This document shows, piece after piece, positions 27,000-35,677 of a stretch of DNA of 64,000 nucleotides. The first letter of the stretch is position 1. Every line of letters begins with the position of its first letter. A program made the translations under genes and the position numbers. Origin of the DNA: JAJPHF01 sp035293805 (GTDB lineage: Bacteria; Chloroflexota; UBA6077; JAJPHF01); NCBI GenBank assembly GCA_035293805.1, contig DATGMD010000036.1:1-64000 (forward strand), given 5' to 3'. The notes below the pieces were generated by a model. It saw only the letters and a list, made by a program, of their open reading frames with translations. It was not told where the DNA came from and made no database searches.

Positions 27000-28049
27000 C
27001 TACTCGCCGCGCAGGACCCCGGCCAGTAGCTCGGGCGGGCCCGGCGTGGTGAGGACATAGTTCCCGAACTCCACCTCCACGCCGCGGTCGGTCAGGCCCG
27101 TGTTGGCGCCCCACCAGACTCCACCCCAGCGCCGCCGGTCGTCGTGGACCTCGCCCACCGGCTCGCCGTTGATGAACAGCTGCCAATGGTCCCCTTGGGC
27201 GATGACTCCCAGGCGGTTGGGCACCGCGCCGCGGTGGATGGCCGGCGACTCGCTGGCGGGCAGCAGCGGGGTGTACTGCCCGGGCTCGGCGTAGCCAAAG
27301 CCCCATTGCCCGCGGCTGGGATCCACCCGCAGCTCGTAGCCGGCGAACTCGAAATCGTGTGCTGGGTTGGTCTGCCCGCGGAGGCCCAGTTCGTAGATGC
27401 AGGTGTCCGCTACCCGGCAGCGGGCATCAATGCCTACGGCGATGTCCCCCCAGGTGGCACTATCGAGCCAGGTTGTGCGCCACCCCGGCTGGTCCAAGCG
27501 CAGCAGCCGGCTCGGCCGCGTGGTCAGATCGTTCTGCACGAGTGGCGTCCCCGGCGCACACGGGGCCACCTCCACGTCACGGCTGGCGCTGTTCCGCGCG
27601 CCTGGCACTACCAGACTCGACACGAACAGCGTCAAGGTGTACCGCCCAGGCGGAAAGGCGCAGGTCTGCCAGTAGAAGCGGAATCCGACCGCGCTGAACT
27701 GCGGCCCGAGCGCGGCCGCGGCGTCGGGGCTGTCCTGTCGCAGGCGTTGAGAGGTAGGGCTGGTGATGGCGAACAAGTTGCGGGGGTCCGTCGGATCGTT
27801 CAGGTAGAGCTGGACATCATTCTCGTTGAACCCCGACCCCTCCTCACTCCGCCGGTCGGCGGCGTACCCGGTAATCTCAATCTGGCCCTGCACCGATTGG
27901 TTCTGTTCCGGGCTCGTGATCCGCACCACGACGTCCGGATCGGCCTGGAGCATGGGCGCAGACCCGACCATCGGCGCGGTGGGCACGAGCGCGACGACTG
28001 TCAGCGCGAGCGCCAAGACGCTCCGGGCGACTCCTGGCGTCCCCATCAT
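27000..28049 (-). CDS. Secreted two-domain beta-sandwich protein (LamG-like C-terminal half)
   Basis: The 349-aa product has a signal peptide (cleavage after ~residue 30). A first module (~38-165) carries I-T-S-P-E-Q-N-Q-S-V, I-E-I-T-G-Y-A-A-D and F-S-A-V-G-F-R-F-Y-W-Q-T-C, the same family as in the two other secreted proteins named at 25900 and 43014. The second module (~185-345) contains A-V-G-I-D-A-R-C-R, W-Q-L-F-I-N-G-E-P-V-G-E-V-H-D and V-E-F-G-N-Y-V-L, the pattern of concanavalin-like/3-keto-disaccharide hydrolase (DUF1080) lectin folds. No catalytic residues are evident. It is probably a secreted ligand- or glycan-binding protein. Confidence 0.7.
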   Translation of the reverse strand: MMGTPGVARSVLALALTVVALVPTAPMVGSAPMLQADPDVVVRITSPEQNQSVQGQIEITGYAADRRSEEGSGFNENDVQLYLNDPTDPRNLFAITSPTSQRLRQDSPDAAAALGPQFSAVGFRFYWQTCAFPPGRYTLTLFVSSLVVPGARNSASRDVEVAPCAPGTPLVQNDLTTRPSRLLRLDQPGWRTTWLDSATWGDIAVGIDARCRVADTCIYELGLRGQTNPAHDFEFAGYELRVDPSRGQWGFGYAEPGQYTPLLPASESPAIHRGAVPNRLGVIAQGDHWQLFINGEPVGEVHDDRRRWGGVWWGANTGLTDRGVEVEFGNYVLTTPGPPELLAGVLRGE

Positions 28050-28340
28050 ACTACCCCCCCCCCGTCCCTCTCATGCCCGGGTAGGCGTGGCCACTAGCCC
28101 ACCCGGCCGATCCGCTGTCAATCCTGATCCGACGCCCTTCCCGTCACGCCACGCCCGGCCGAGTATCTCCTAGCGTATGGTTAGCTCGGCCAGAACGCTC
28201 CCGCGCGTCGCCGAGCGACCTGCCACCGCCGCCACCGCCGGCGCCACCAGGGCTGCTGGGGCGCCGCCTGTACCATCGCACGCGAGTATTGGGATCATGG
28301 ACGCGCTTCCTGGGCGTGAGGTTGAGCGACCAGGCAGGGC

Positions 28341-28802
28341 TTAGTAGCGCAGCAGCCGACCAAGAAGAGGAAGCCGGCGCAGGACTTGCGAGAGGCTGCT
28401 CTCCGTGAGCTGTCCATAAAGATCCCACAGATACAGGTCCCTTACATGTTTTGCCAAGGCGCGCTCACTCCACGCCGGGTAGGATGTCAGGGCATCGACG
28501 CAGGTCCCACCGAAGTTGCCGCCAGCAACGAACTCGCACGTCCCTTCGTTGAACTGTTCCCAGAGTTGACGTTCTAATCGAGTGCTCGTCTGCTTTACAT
28601 CAGCCGGGTCGGCAGGATTGCCGAAGAACCCTGGGCGGACCCACGGGGCATGCTCCATCTCCTGCATATAGCGTCTCACGCCCGCTTCATACATGCGGAT
28701 AGCGCGGTGGGCTCCTCGGACCTCGATATGGGCAACGAGCCGCGCCGGGTCGCACTTGTCGCCGCCGTCGTCACCGCCGCGAGTATAGATCATTACGCGC
28801 AT
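28341..28802 (-). CDS. Hypothetical protein, unrecognised
   Basis: The 153-aa protein starts M-R-V-M-I-Y-T-R at ATG 28802, behind AGGGAGGGC. It is rich in Arg, Glu and aromatic residues and has two Cys (E-G-T-C-E-F-V and G-G-T-C-V-D-A) that might pair. There is no signal peptide or membrane helix. The fold and function are not recognised. The C-terminus (V-L-R-R-L-P-L-L-G-R-L-L-R-Y) is a basic amphipathic helix. It lies next to a lipoprotein gene on the same strand, 35 bases downstream, and may be co-transcribed with it. Confidence 0.5.
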   Translation of the reverse strand: MRVMIYTRGGDDGGDKCDPARLVAHIEVRGAHRAIRMYEAGVRRYMQEMEHAPWVRPGFFGNPADPADVKQTSTRLERQLWEQFNEGTCEFVAGGNFGGTCVDALTSYPAWSERALAKHVRDLYLWDLYGQLTESSLSQVLRRLPLLGRLLRY

Positions 28803-28837
28803 GGCGCCCTCCCTAGGCACGTGTCAATCGCCATCCA

Positions 28838-29422
28838 TTACGGGGTCGCGAGATCGATCCCGAGGTCGCTCCCCGGTTGCAGGTCGCCCGTTCTAGGCGG
28901 TTGTAGGAAACACCCCCCCGCGACGATCTGCTGCCTCCCTGTGGTGGGGTAGGGCCTCACCATGTCTGCACAGGTTCTGATGGCGGGGTCCACCTGTAAG
29001 CTATACTCGCCCGCGGGCCAGTCCGCCGGCACCTCCAGGGTGTAGTGCCCGACCTCATCTACCCCGACGCTCAAGGTGTTCCCATTCCCGCTAAGCTGTA
29101 CCCTGACCTCCGAGAACGGGCGTCTTGGCGCGTGGCGTAGCACGCACCCGTGGATCCGCATCGTCGTCGCCCCCTCTTCCGGTCCTGCTCCAGGGGGAGT
29201 TGGCACGCACTCCGGTGGCACGGGCGTCGCCGTGACGGCGGGTAGCCTGCTGGTAGGCGGCGCCAGCAGGGCGGCCCTGGTGGGCCGCGCCGGCACGTCC
29301 GGCATCGGTGGCGTAGCGGGTGCCTCCGTCGCCGTCGGGATGGCCGCGGCCCCCTCGCGGGGGGCGGCGGGTCCCCCACAGTGCAGCAAAGCGATCCGCA
29401 GGAGGACGTCAAGTCTCCTCAT
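28838..29422 (-). CDS. Putative lipoprotein with carboxypeptidase-regulatory-like domain
   Basis: The 194-aa product has a short N-terminal hydrophobic stretch with L-L-H-C (possible lipobox, Cys ~residue 15) and a Pro/Thr/Ala linker to ~residue 85. A beta-rich domain follows: I-H-G-C-V-L-R-H-A…V-R-V-Q-L-S-G-N-G…V-D-E-V-G-H-Y-T-L-E-V-P-A-D-W-P-A-G-E-Y-S-L-Q-V-D. That is the pattern of CarboxypepD_reg/transthyretin-like modules. GAGGTG precedes the ATG. No function beyond cell-surface anchoring can be inferred. Confidence 0.6.
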   Translation of the reverse strand: MRRLDVLLRIALLHCGGPAAPREGAAAIPTATEAPATPPMPDVPARPTRAALLAPPTSRLPAVTATPVPPECVPTPPGAGPEEGATTMRIHGCVLRHAPRRPFSEVRVQLSGNGNTLSVGVDEVGHYTLEVPADWPAGEYSLQVDPAIRTCADMVRPYPTTGRQQIVAGGCFLQPPRTGDLQPGSDLGIDLATP

Positions 29423-29726
29423 GCTGCATCACCTCGACCAGGCGCCCCAGAACTTCTGGACCCTCTAGGCGTCATGCACCTGCCGCTGCGGGGCGCGGTG
29501 CAGCACCGTTCCGCGGGCCAACATCCTTCTGCTGGCTCTCTACGCTGTTGCAGCAGGCCGGGCGCGTCTGCCTGAGATGTCGGCGAGACACCAGGCTATT
29601 CCTTCCTTGAACGCGTTCGCTTGCCCCTGTCCGGGCGGGAACCGAGCGCCCGCGGGAACCCCGCCACCGTCCCCGCGCTCGGCAGCCCAGCGGTGGCCGG
29701 ATCCAGGCGCAGGGCAGTGTGTGTCC
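29423..29726. other. Intergenic region, nothing recognised
   Basis: About 300 bases separate the broken zinc-ribbon/TPR gene and the lipoprotein gene. The open frame through it on the minus strand is the out-of-frame tail of the broken gene. I see no RNA gene or repeat here, only the likely promoter and leader region of the lipoprotein gene. Confidence 0.4.
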
Positions 29727-30043
29727 TCATGGTACGGGCGTACCGGCCTGCAGCCTGTCGATGGCATCGAGGACTGCTTGCTGCGCGTCGGTGTTGCCTT
29801 GCTCCCCGTAGAGCGTGGCGGCCCGCTGGTAGTCCCGCAAGGCGGCCTGGTAGTCGCCCAACTCAGTACCGCCTCGGGATGCCGGCCCGCGTATGCGTCG
29901 GGGCACGTCAACACGAAGCGCTCGTCTCCCGCGCCCTTCAAGTACGCGGTGTACGGTGACGCATCCAGCCCGCGCTGACACGCCGGACAATAGCGCTCTC
30001 GCTCAGGGAGAACGGTTCCGCAGACGGGGCAGCTACGCGTCAT
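29727..30043 (-). pseudogene. Frameshifted zinc-ribbon/TPR protein
   Basis: ATG 30043 (GGAGGG upstream) opens M-T-R-S-C-P-V-C-G-T-V-L-P-E-R-E-R-Y-C-P, a double C-x2-C zinc ribbon, and runs to about residue 60 (P-D-A-Y-A-G-R-H-P-E-A-V). The expected TPR part, E-L-G-D-Y-Q-A-A-L-R-D-Y-Q-R-A-A-T-L-Y-G followed by E-Q-G-N-T-D-A-Q-Q-A-V-L-D-A-I-D-R-L, is only open in another frame, which ends at 29727. The two halves meet near 29860, where part of the first TPR repeat also seems missing. The TPR segment resembles the C-terminus of the protein at 25900-26739. I conclude it is a degraded gene. Confidence 0.6.
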
Positions 30044-31021
30044 CGCATCCCTCCAGGCCAGCTCAGTGTGCCCCGCTGACCGCTGCAGAGCTGCATCCAC
30101 ACGCCTGCACTGCCAGGATATGTTCCCGCCAAATTGTTCGTTGTGAACTCGATCACAGGCCAAGTATGAACTGAATCACGTCTGACCGCGACCCAGGGGC
30201 GACCGGCGGGGCGGCGCGCGCCACCCCGCGCGCGGCCGGCGGCGCGGCGGTCATCCGAGGCGGTCGAGCTCGCGCAGCCGGGCGATGATTACCCACCAAC
30301 ATCTCTAGTAAACGGATATTGGGATCGCGCGTAACAGGGACCGGCACGGCGCCCGCGCTGCCCTCCGGCAGGACGGGGCACGGGCCCGCCAGGCCGTCGG
30401 CCAGCCACGGGTCGTGAGGGCGCCGCTACGACGCCTTGCCTACCGCCAAGCCTGCCGAGGCGGCGGGCCGCTCATCGGCCGCCTGGCCGCGGTGTCTCCC
30501 ACCATTCGGCGGTCGGCCTCGCGGCCCCGCCGGCAACGCCGGACGACCGCCCCCCACCAATAGCTTCCTCTTTAGACAGGTTTAGACAGGCCGCGAGGCG
30601 CGCCGGAGAGCGCCTGCTAGCTCGCGCGACGTGGTCGCAATCTTACGCCGTACACGCCTCCCCCGCACCCGCCGCCCGCGCCCATGCCCGGGGCACGCCC
30701 CCGCCGGCCCGGCCCGCGGCAGGCTACCGGGAGAGCATCGTACGGGGTAAACGATGCGACCTTCCGCGCCCGACCAGCGCGCGCCAACCCGCGCCCGGCC
30801 TAGCACTTAACCACCCGGTCAAGGAGCATCGTTTGACCGTTCCTCGGCTAAACCGAGGCACTCGCCGGCGGGTGGTTCCGCCGGCGCGAGCGAGGGGGTC
30901 CCTCCGCGCGGCGCCGAAACCGGGGGGCGCCCGGCGCGGTGCCTCGTCCCGCTGGCGCACCGGGCGCGGATTGCCTATATTCGGGCTCGGCGGCATTGGT
31001 TGCGGGCGGAGGGAGGCGACT
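30044..31021. other. Long intergenic region with inverted repeats
   Basis: No credible gene is seen in ~980 bases; the short open frames have no start signals. Three structures are visible. A direct repeat TTTAGACAGG occurs twice at ~30572-30591. An inverted repeat GCATCGT (30735-30741) / ACGATGC (30751-30757) has a third matching half-site GCATCGTTT at 30826-30834. A small hairpin CCTCGG/CCGAGG lies at ~30843-30859. These may belong to the control region of the downstream decarboxylase genes. Confidence 0.45.
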
Positions 31022-31516
31022 ATGGCGACAGCCGAGGCAGCCCAGCGATTCGTCGGCGCGTTGAAGGACGCGGGCGTGGACTTCGTCGTCGCGGTACCGG
31101 ACATCAACCTGCTGGAGTTGATGAAGGCGCTAGCGGCCGACCCGGACCTCGACTACACGCCGGTGGGCCGTGAGGAGGAGGGGATCGGCGTCTGCACCGG
31201 CGGGGCGCTGACGGGCCATCGGGTGGCGATCCTGATGCAGAACGGGGGCCTCCTGAACAGCTGCAACGGGCTTACCACCACGGCGCTCCAGTTCGGCGTC
31301 CCGATACTGCTGCTCGTCTACTACGCCGGCGACTGGGGCGACAACGCCTTCCACATGCTGGGGCTGGTGACCGAGCCGGTGCTCCAGGCGCTCGACATCA
31401 AGTATCAGGCGCTCCGCGACCCCGCTACGCTCGCCCAGCAGGTGCGGGGCGCCGTGACCGTGGCCGAGGCGTCGAAGCGCCCGGTCGCCCTGCTGGTCAC
31501 CCGCGCGGTGCTGTAG
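31022..31516 (+). CDS. Sulfopyruvate decarboxylase alpha-like, TPP-enzyme N-terminal subunit
   Basis: The 164-aa protein is a stand-alone PYR-type half of a thiamine-diphosphate enzyme. Features are D-F-V-V-A-V-P-D-I-N-L-L-E-L-M-K and V-G-R-E-E-E-G-I-G-V-C-T-G-G-A-L-T-G (~residues 43-60; the Glu that activates TPP sits here), then M-Q-N-G-G-L-L-N-S-C-N. It matches ComD/phosphonopyruvate-decarboxylase alpha subunits. ATG at 31022 has GGAGGGAGG upstream. Ten bases after its stop the beta subunit starts, so the pair should form a heteromeric decarboxylase or carboligase. Sulfopyruvate itself is only one possible substrate. Confidence 0.85.
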   Translation: MATAEAAQRFVGALKDAGVDFVVAVPDINLLELMKALAADPDLDYTPVGREEEGIGVCTGGALTGHRVAILMQNGGLLNSCNGLTTTALQFGVPILLLVYYAGDWGDNAFHMLGLVTEPVLQALDIKYQALRDPATLAQQVRGAVTVAEASKRPVALLVTRAVL

Positions 31517-31526
31517 GAGGTGCGGG

Positions 31527-32171
31527 ATGAAGCGCGGTGAGGCGCTCGAGGCGATCAAGAACCTGGTCCACGACGAATTCGTCGTGACCACGGCCGGGGG
31601 CGCGACGGTGGAGTGGCACGCCATCCACCCGAGCGACGGCAACCTGCAAGCGAAGACGCTCGGCCTGTGCTCGTCGATTGGGCTAGGCCTGGCGATTGGC
31701 CAGCCGGACCGCAAGGTGATCGTGCTGGACGGCGACGGCGCGCTCTGGATGAACATGAGCAGCCTCGGCACCATCGGCTGGAAGCAGCCGCGCAACCTGG
31801 TCCACATCTGCATGGACAACGGCGTGTACGAGTCGTCGGGCGGCACGCCCACGGTGACGTCGGCGCGCATGAACTTCGCGGCGCTGGCGCGCGCGGCGGG
31901 GATCGAGAGCGCCGTCGAGGCCAGCACGCCCCAGGACTTCGCGGCGGCCGTCGAGCGCGCGCTGGGGACCGACGGCCCGCACTTCATCTGGTGCCGCATC
32001 GAGCAGGGGCGCGCGAACGTCCCGCCGTTCCCCTACGACGAGCTAGAGAACAAGTACCGCTTCGTCCGCTTCGTCGAGCGGACGACTGGCAAGCGCATCC
32101 TCCAGCAGCCGGTCTCCCACAGCTACGAGCAGTCGCTACAGAGGTCGCCTGAGGTGGACACGCGGTCCTGA
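31527..32171 (+). CDS. Sulfopyruvate decarboxylase beta-like, TPP-binding subunit
   Basis: The 214-aa partner carries the TPP/Mg-binding motif G-D-G-A-L-W-M-N-M-S-S-L-G-T-I (~residue 71) ending in N-L-V-H-I-C-M-D-N-G-V-Y-E-S (~90-103), the PP-domain signature of ComE-type subunits. The G-L-C-S-S-I-G-L-G-L-A-I-G segment precedes it. Start ATG 31527 has AGGAGGTGCGGG. Subunits of this size pair with ~165-aa alpha subunits in archaeal coenzyme-M synthesis and in bacterial sulfonate or phosphonate metabolism. No other coenzyme-M or phosphonate genes are nearby. Confidence 0.87.
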   Translation: MKRGEALEAIKNLVHDEFVVTTAGGATVEWHAIHPSDGNLQAKTLGLCSSIGLGLAIGQPDRKVIVLDGDGALWMNMSSLGTIGWKQPRNLVHICMDNGVYESSGGTPTVTSARMNFAALARAAGIESAVEASTPQDFAAAVERALGTDGPHFIWCRIEQGRANVPPFPYDELENKYRFVRFVERTTGKRILQQPVSHSYEQSLQRSPEVDTRS

Positions 32172-32270
32172 TCGACGACCGGCTGGGCGGGGCACGCATA
32201 CCTGTCTTGCAGTCCGACGGCGGCAACGGTCCGGTGCGCCGACGGAGCGGACGCGGGGAGGAGGGCAGGG

Positions 32271-34646
32271 ATGGCGCTTCTGGTCGCCTGTGGCGCCTGG
32301 CTGGCGGGGCTGGGGCTCGCGCTGTGGCTGGTGGCGCCGAGCCAGGCGGCCGCGGCCGCGCCGCTCGCCTGGGCGGCGCTCGGGCTGCCGCTGCTCGGCG
32401 CGGCGGCCCTGGCGCGGACCTGGCCGCTGCGACTCGTGGCGCTGGCGGCAGCGCTGCTGGCGCTCGGCTGGGCGCGGGGGCTCGGGGCACTGCCGGCGCT
32501 GGCCGACGATCCGCTCGCCGGCGACCACGGGAAGGCGGCGCTCCGCGGCACGGTCGCGGCGGCGGCCGAGCCGGCGGACGACAGCGTGCGCCTGCGCCTG
32601 GCGACGACGGCGATCGAGCGCGAGGGCGGCTGGGAGCCAGTCGACGGACTGGTGCTGGTGCGGCTGCCGCGCACCGCGCCCTACGACTACGGCGACGCGC
32701 TGGAGCTGCGGGGCACGCTGCGACCGCCGCCGGCCCGCGACAGCGGCTACGGCGCGGCGCTCTGGCGACAGGGCGTGCGCGCCTCGATGGACTTTCCCGC
32801 CGGGCGGGCGCTGGCGGACGAGGGCCGGCCGCAGCCGCAAGCGGCGCTGCACGCGCTGCGCCGCCGGCTAGAGGCGGGGATCGCCGCCGCGCTCCCCGAG
32901 CCGCACGCGGGCCTGCTGGTGGGCGTGCTGCTCGGCGGCAGCGCGACGCTGCCGAGCGACTTCCGCGACGCCATGCGCACGGTCGGGCTCACCCACGTCG
33001 TCGCCGTCTCGGGCTTTAACGTCACGATCGTCGCGGCCGTGCTGGGTGCGCTGGCGGGACGGCTGGCGGGGCGGCGCCTCGGATGGCCGCTCGCGGCCGT
33101 CGGCGTGGTGCTGTACACGATCCTGGTGGGCGCGCCGCCATCGGCCACGCGCGCGGCGCTGATGGCGCTGCTCGCGCTCGGCGCCGAGGCCGCGGGCCGT
33201 CCGCGCGACGGGCTGGCGGCGCTCGCGCTGGCGGCGGCGCTGCTGGCCGGCTGGGACCCGCTGCTGCTGGGCGACCTCGGCTTCCAGCTCAGCGTGCTGG
33301 CCACGGCGGGGCTGATCGTGCTCGGGCCGGCGCTCCAGGCGCGGCTGCGCCCGCTGCCGGCCTGGGCCGCCGAGGGGCTGGGCGCCACGCTGGCCGCGGA
33401 GCTGTTCGTGCTGCCGCTCCAACTTGCCACCTTCCATTACCTGTCGGTCGTGGCGCCGCTCGCCAACCTGCTGGTGGTGCCGCTGCTGCCACCGCTCATG
33501 GCGCTCGGGCTCGGCGTGGCCCTGGTGGGCGCGGTGGCGCCGGGCGTCGCGCCGCTGCTCAGCCTGCCGGTATGGGGGTACCTCGAGCTGATCGTGCGCG
33601 CGGTGCAGGCGCTGGCGGCGCTGCCGGGCGCGCGGTTCGAGGCCGGCGCGCTGCCGCCGCTGCTCGGCGCGGCGTACGGGGCGGCGCTCGCCGCGCTCGC
33701 GCTCGCGGCCACCCCGGAGGCGGCAGACGCGCGCGCCTGGCAGCGCCGCGCGCGCGCGGCGCTGCCGCACCGCGCCGCGGCGCTGGGCGTAGCGGCGCTG
33801 GTGGCGCTGGCGGTCGGCGTGCTGGGCACGCTGGCGGTGGCCGGCGCCGGGCCGTCCGATGGGCGCCTGCGCGTCGCGGTGCTGGACGTGGGCCAGGGCG
33901 ATGCGACCCTCGTGCGCACGCCGAGCGGCCGGCTGCTGCTGGTGGACGGCGGCCCCAGCCCTGCCAGCCTGATGGCCCACCTGGGCAGCCGCCTGGGCCT
34001 GGCCGAGCGGCGCCTGGACCTGGTGGCGCTCACGCACCCGCACGAGGACCACGTGGCGGGGCTGATGGAGGCGGTGACGCGCTACACGGTAGGGCAGGTG
34101 ATCGAGGGCGCGGCCGACTACCCGAGCGCGGCCACTGAGCGCTGGCACGCGCTGCTGCGGGAGCGGGCGGTGCCGCTGAGCGTCGGCGCCAGCGGCCAAC
34201 AGTGGCAGCTCGACGACGACGTGCTGCTCGACGTATGGGCGGTGCCCGCGGTGCCGGGCAGCCGCGCCGATCGGCTGGAGCCGGCGGGCGCGCTGGTGCT
34301 GCGCCTGCGCTACGGGGCGACGAGCTTGCTGCTGCCCGGCGACCTGGTGGCGGAGCAAGGCGAGCGCATCGTGACGGCCGGCGGCGACCTGCGGGCGACG
34401 GCGCTGCTGGTGCCGCACCACGGCAGCGCCGCCGGGCTGGAGGAGGGCCTGCTGGGGGCCATCAGCCCGACGCTGGCCGTCGTCTCGAACGGCGAGCGCA
34501 ACCGCTTCGGCCACCCCGCGCCGCGTACGCTGGCGCTGCTCGCGGCCCACGACGTGCCCCTCTGGCGCACCGACCGCGACGGCACGATCGAGCTGATCTC
34601 CGACGGCGCCGCCTGGACGGTCCAGCCCGCCGGCAAGGGGCGGTAG
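32271..34646 (+). CDS. comEC: ComEC/Rec2 family DNA-uptake channel
   Basis: The 791-aa protein has the three-part ComEC layout. N-terminal helices and an OB-like DUF4131 region (~1-200) come first. The competence domain of many transmembrane helices (~200-500) includes G-L-T-H-V-V-A-V-S-G-F-N-V-T-I. The C-terminal metallo-beta-lactamase-like nuclease domain (~530-790) has D-V-G-Q-G-D-A-T-L-V, the metal motif T-H-P-H-E-D-H-V-A-G, P-G-D-L and V-P-H-H-G-S. In known systems it carries single-stranded DNA across the membrane, and the beta-lactamase domain may degrade the other strand. No comEA or pilus genes are nearby. ATG 32271 has GGGAGGAGGGCAGGG. Confidence 0.93.
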   Translation: MALLVACGAWLAGLGLALWLVAPSQAAAAAPLAWAALGLPLLGAAALARTWPLRLVALAAALLALGWARGLGALPALADDPLAGDHGKAALRGTVAAAAEPADDSVRLRLATTAIEREGGWEPVDGLVLVRLPRTAPYDYGDALELRGTLRPPPARDSGYGAALWRQGVRASMDFPAGRALADEGRPQPQAALHALRRRLEAGIAAALPEPHAGLLVGVLLGGSATLPSDFRDAMRTVGLTHVVAVSGFNVTIVAAVLGALAGRLAGRRLGWPLAAVGVVLYTILVGAPPSATRAALMALLALGAEAAGRPRDGLAALALAAALLAGWDPLLLGDLGFQLSVLATAGLIVLGPALQARLRPLPAWAAEGLGATLAAELFVLPLQLATFHYLSVVAPLANLLVVPLLPPLMALGLGVALVGAVAPGVAPLLSLPVWGYLELIVRAVQALAALPGARFEAGALPPLLGAAYGAALAALALAATPEAADARAWQRRARAALPHRAAALGVAALVALAVGVLGTLAVAGAGPSDGRLRVAVLDVGQGDATLVRTPSGRLLLVDGGPSPASLMAHLGSRLGLAERRLDLVALTHPHEDHVAGLMEAVTRYTVGQVIEGAADYPSAATERWHALLRERAVPLSVGASGQQWQLDDDVLLDVWAVPAVPGSRADRLEPAGALVLRLRYGATSLLLPGDLVAEQGERIVTAGGDLRATALLVPHHGSAAGLEEGLLGAISPTLAVVSNGERNRFGHPAPRTLALLAAHDVPLWRTDRDGTIELISDGAAWTVQPAGKGR

Positions 34647-34772
34647 GCCGCGACACGCCGCCGTTCTATACTGCACTCAGAACGCGGCGTGGCCAAGTCG
34701 GCGAATAGGCGATTAGGTATGGCGTTCCGCCCCCTGGGCATCGGCTGCGGGGCTTGTTCGCATGCGGAGGCG

Positions 34773-35348
34773 ATGGTGAGCGCGGTTGAATTGCGGCGCT
34801 GGACACGCGAGGAATACGAGCGCCTGGCCGACCTCGGCCTGCTGCATCCCGACGAGCGGGTGGAGCTGATCGAAGGAGAGATCGTCAAGGTGCCACCACA
34901 GCTCAGCCGCCACGCGACCGGCGTATGCTTGGCCGGCGATGCCCTTCGTGCTGTATTCGGAGAGGGTTACACGGTCCGAGTGCAACTGCCGCTGGCGCTA
35001 GGACAGTACTCGGAGCCCGAGCCGGACGCGGCGGTCGTCGTTGGCGACGTACGGGACTTCGTTGCTGCCCACCCTACGTCGGCGGTGCTGGTCGTGGAGG
35101 TGTCGGACACGACGCTGAGCTTCGACCGCGACGCGAAAGGCAGCCTGTACGCGGCGGCAGGCATTCCGGAGTATTGGATCGTCAATCTGGTCGACTATTG
35201 GCTCGAAGTGTATCGCGAGCCAAGCGCGATCCCCGGCGCGCGGTACGGCTCCGGCTATCGCTCGCGCGTCATCGCCCTACCGGGTGAGAACGTGGACGCG
35301 CCGGCTCTCGCGGGCAGCCGCGTCGCGGTGGACGATCTCCTGCCGTAA
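34773..35348 (+). CDS. Uma2 family endonuclease-like protein
   Basis: The 191-aa Uma2/DUF820 protein has L-R-R-W-T-R-E-E-Y-E-R-L and V-E-L-I-E-G-E-I-V-K at the N-terminus, E-P-E-P-D-A-A-V-V-V (~residue 86) and L-V-V-E-V-S-D-T-T-L-S-F-D-R, with D-A-K-G-S-L-Y-A-A-A-G-I-P-E-Y-W-I-V (~112-143). The P-D…E-x-V…K pattern is intact. ATG 34773 has GGAGGCG upstream; the frame is open further back but without a start signal. Function is unproven; it is the third Uma2 gene in the window. Confidence 0.87.
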   Translation: MVSAVELRRWTREEYERLADLGLLHPDERVELIEGEIVKVPPQLSRHATGVCLAGDALRAVFGEGYTVRVQLPLALGQYSEPEPDAAVVVGDVRDFVAAHPTSAVLVVEVSDTTLSFDRDAKGSLYAAAGIPEYWIVNLVDYWLEVYREPSAIPGARYGSGYRSRVIALPGENVDAPALAGSRVAVDDLLP

Positions 35349-35677
35349 CTGCTCTCGCGGCCCTCGCATCAGGGCCAGGCGCGCTTCCCGCGGCGCGCAC
35401 CACAGCCGCCTCGCGATAGCTAACCCCGACCTGCATCTAGGGTGCACCAATCTCTCCCCACCACGGTAAGACCCCACCCACCGGACGGCCCGGTTGACGA
35501 CCGCATGCGCTGCCGAGCCGGGCCGCCGGGGGGTAGCCCCCACTGGACTCGGGGGCGGGGGGCGCGCAAGTTAGGGGCGCATCCTCTGATCGGCAAGGCG
35601 GGTCCGGCTCGACAATAGGGTCGAGCGCAGGGGCGGCAAGGCCGCCAGACCGGAGGGCCTGCGCCAGAGAGGACGAG
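35349..35677. other. Intergenic region, nothing recognised
   Basis: These ~330 bases hold no credible ORF. There are a few GC hairpins (for example GGCGGCAAGGCCGCC at ~35632-35646), which may fold in the leader of the following secreted-protein gene. No RNA gene is apparent. Confidence 0.4.

Noticed and set aside
30153..30347. Open frame with T-R-D-P-N-I-R-L-L-E-M-L-V
   Set aside because: Too short, interrupted in frame-adjacent continuation (R-L-R-E-L-D-R-L-G stop), no start signal; possibly a gene scrap but not identifiable.
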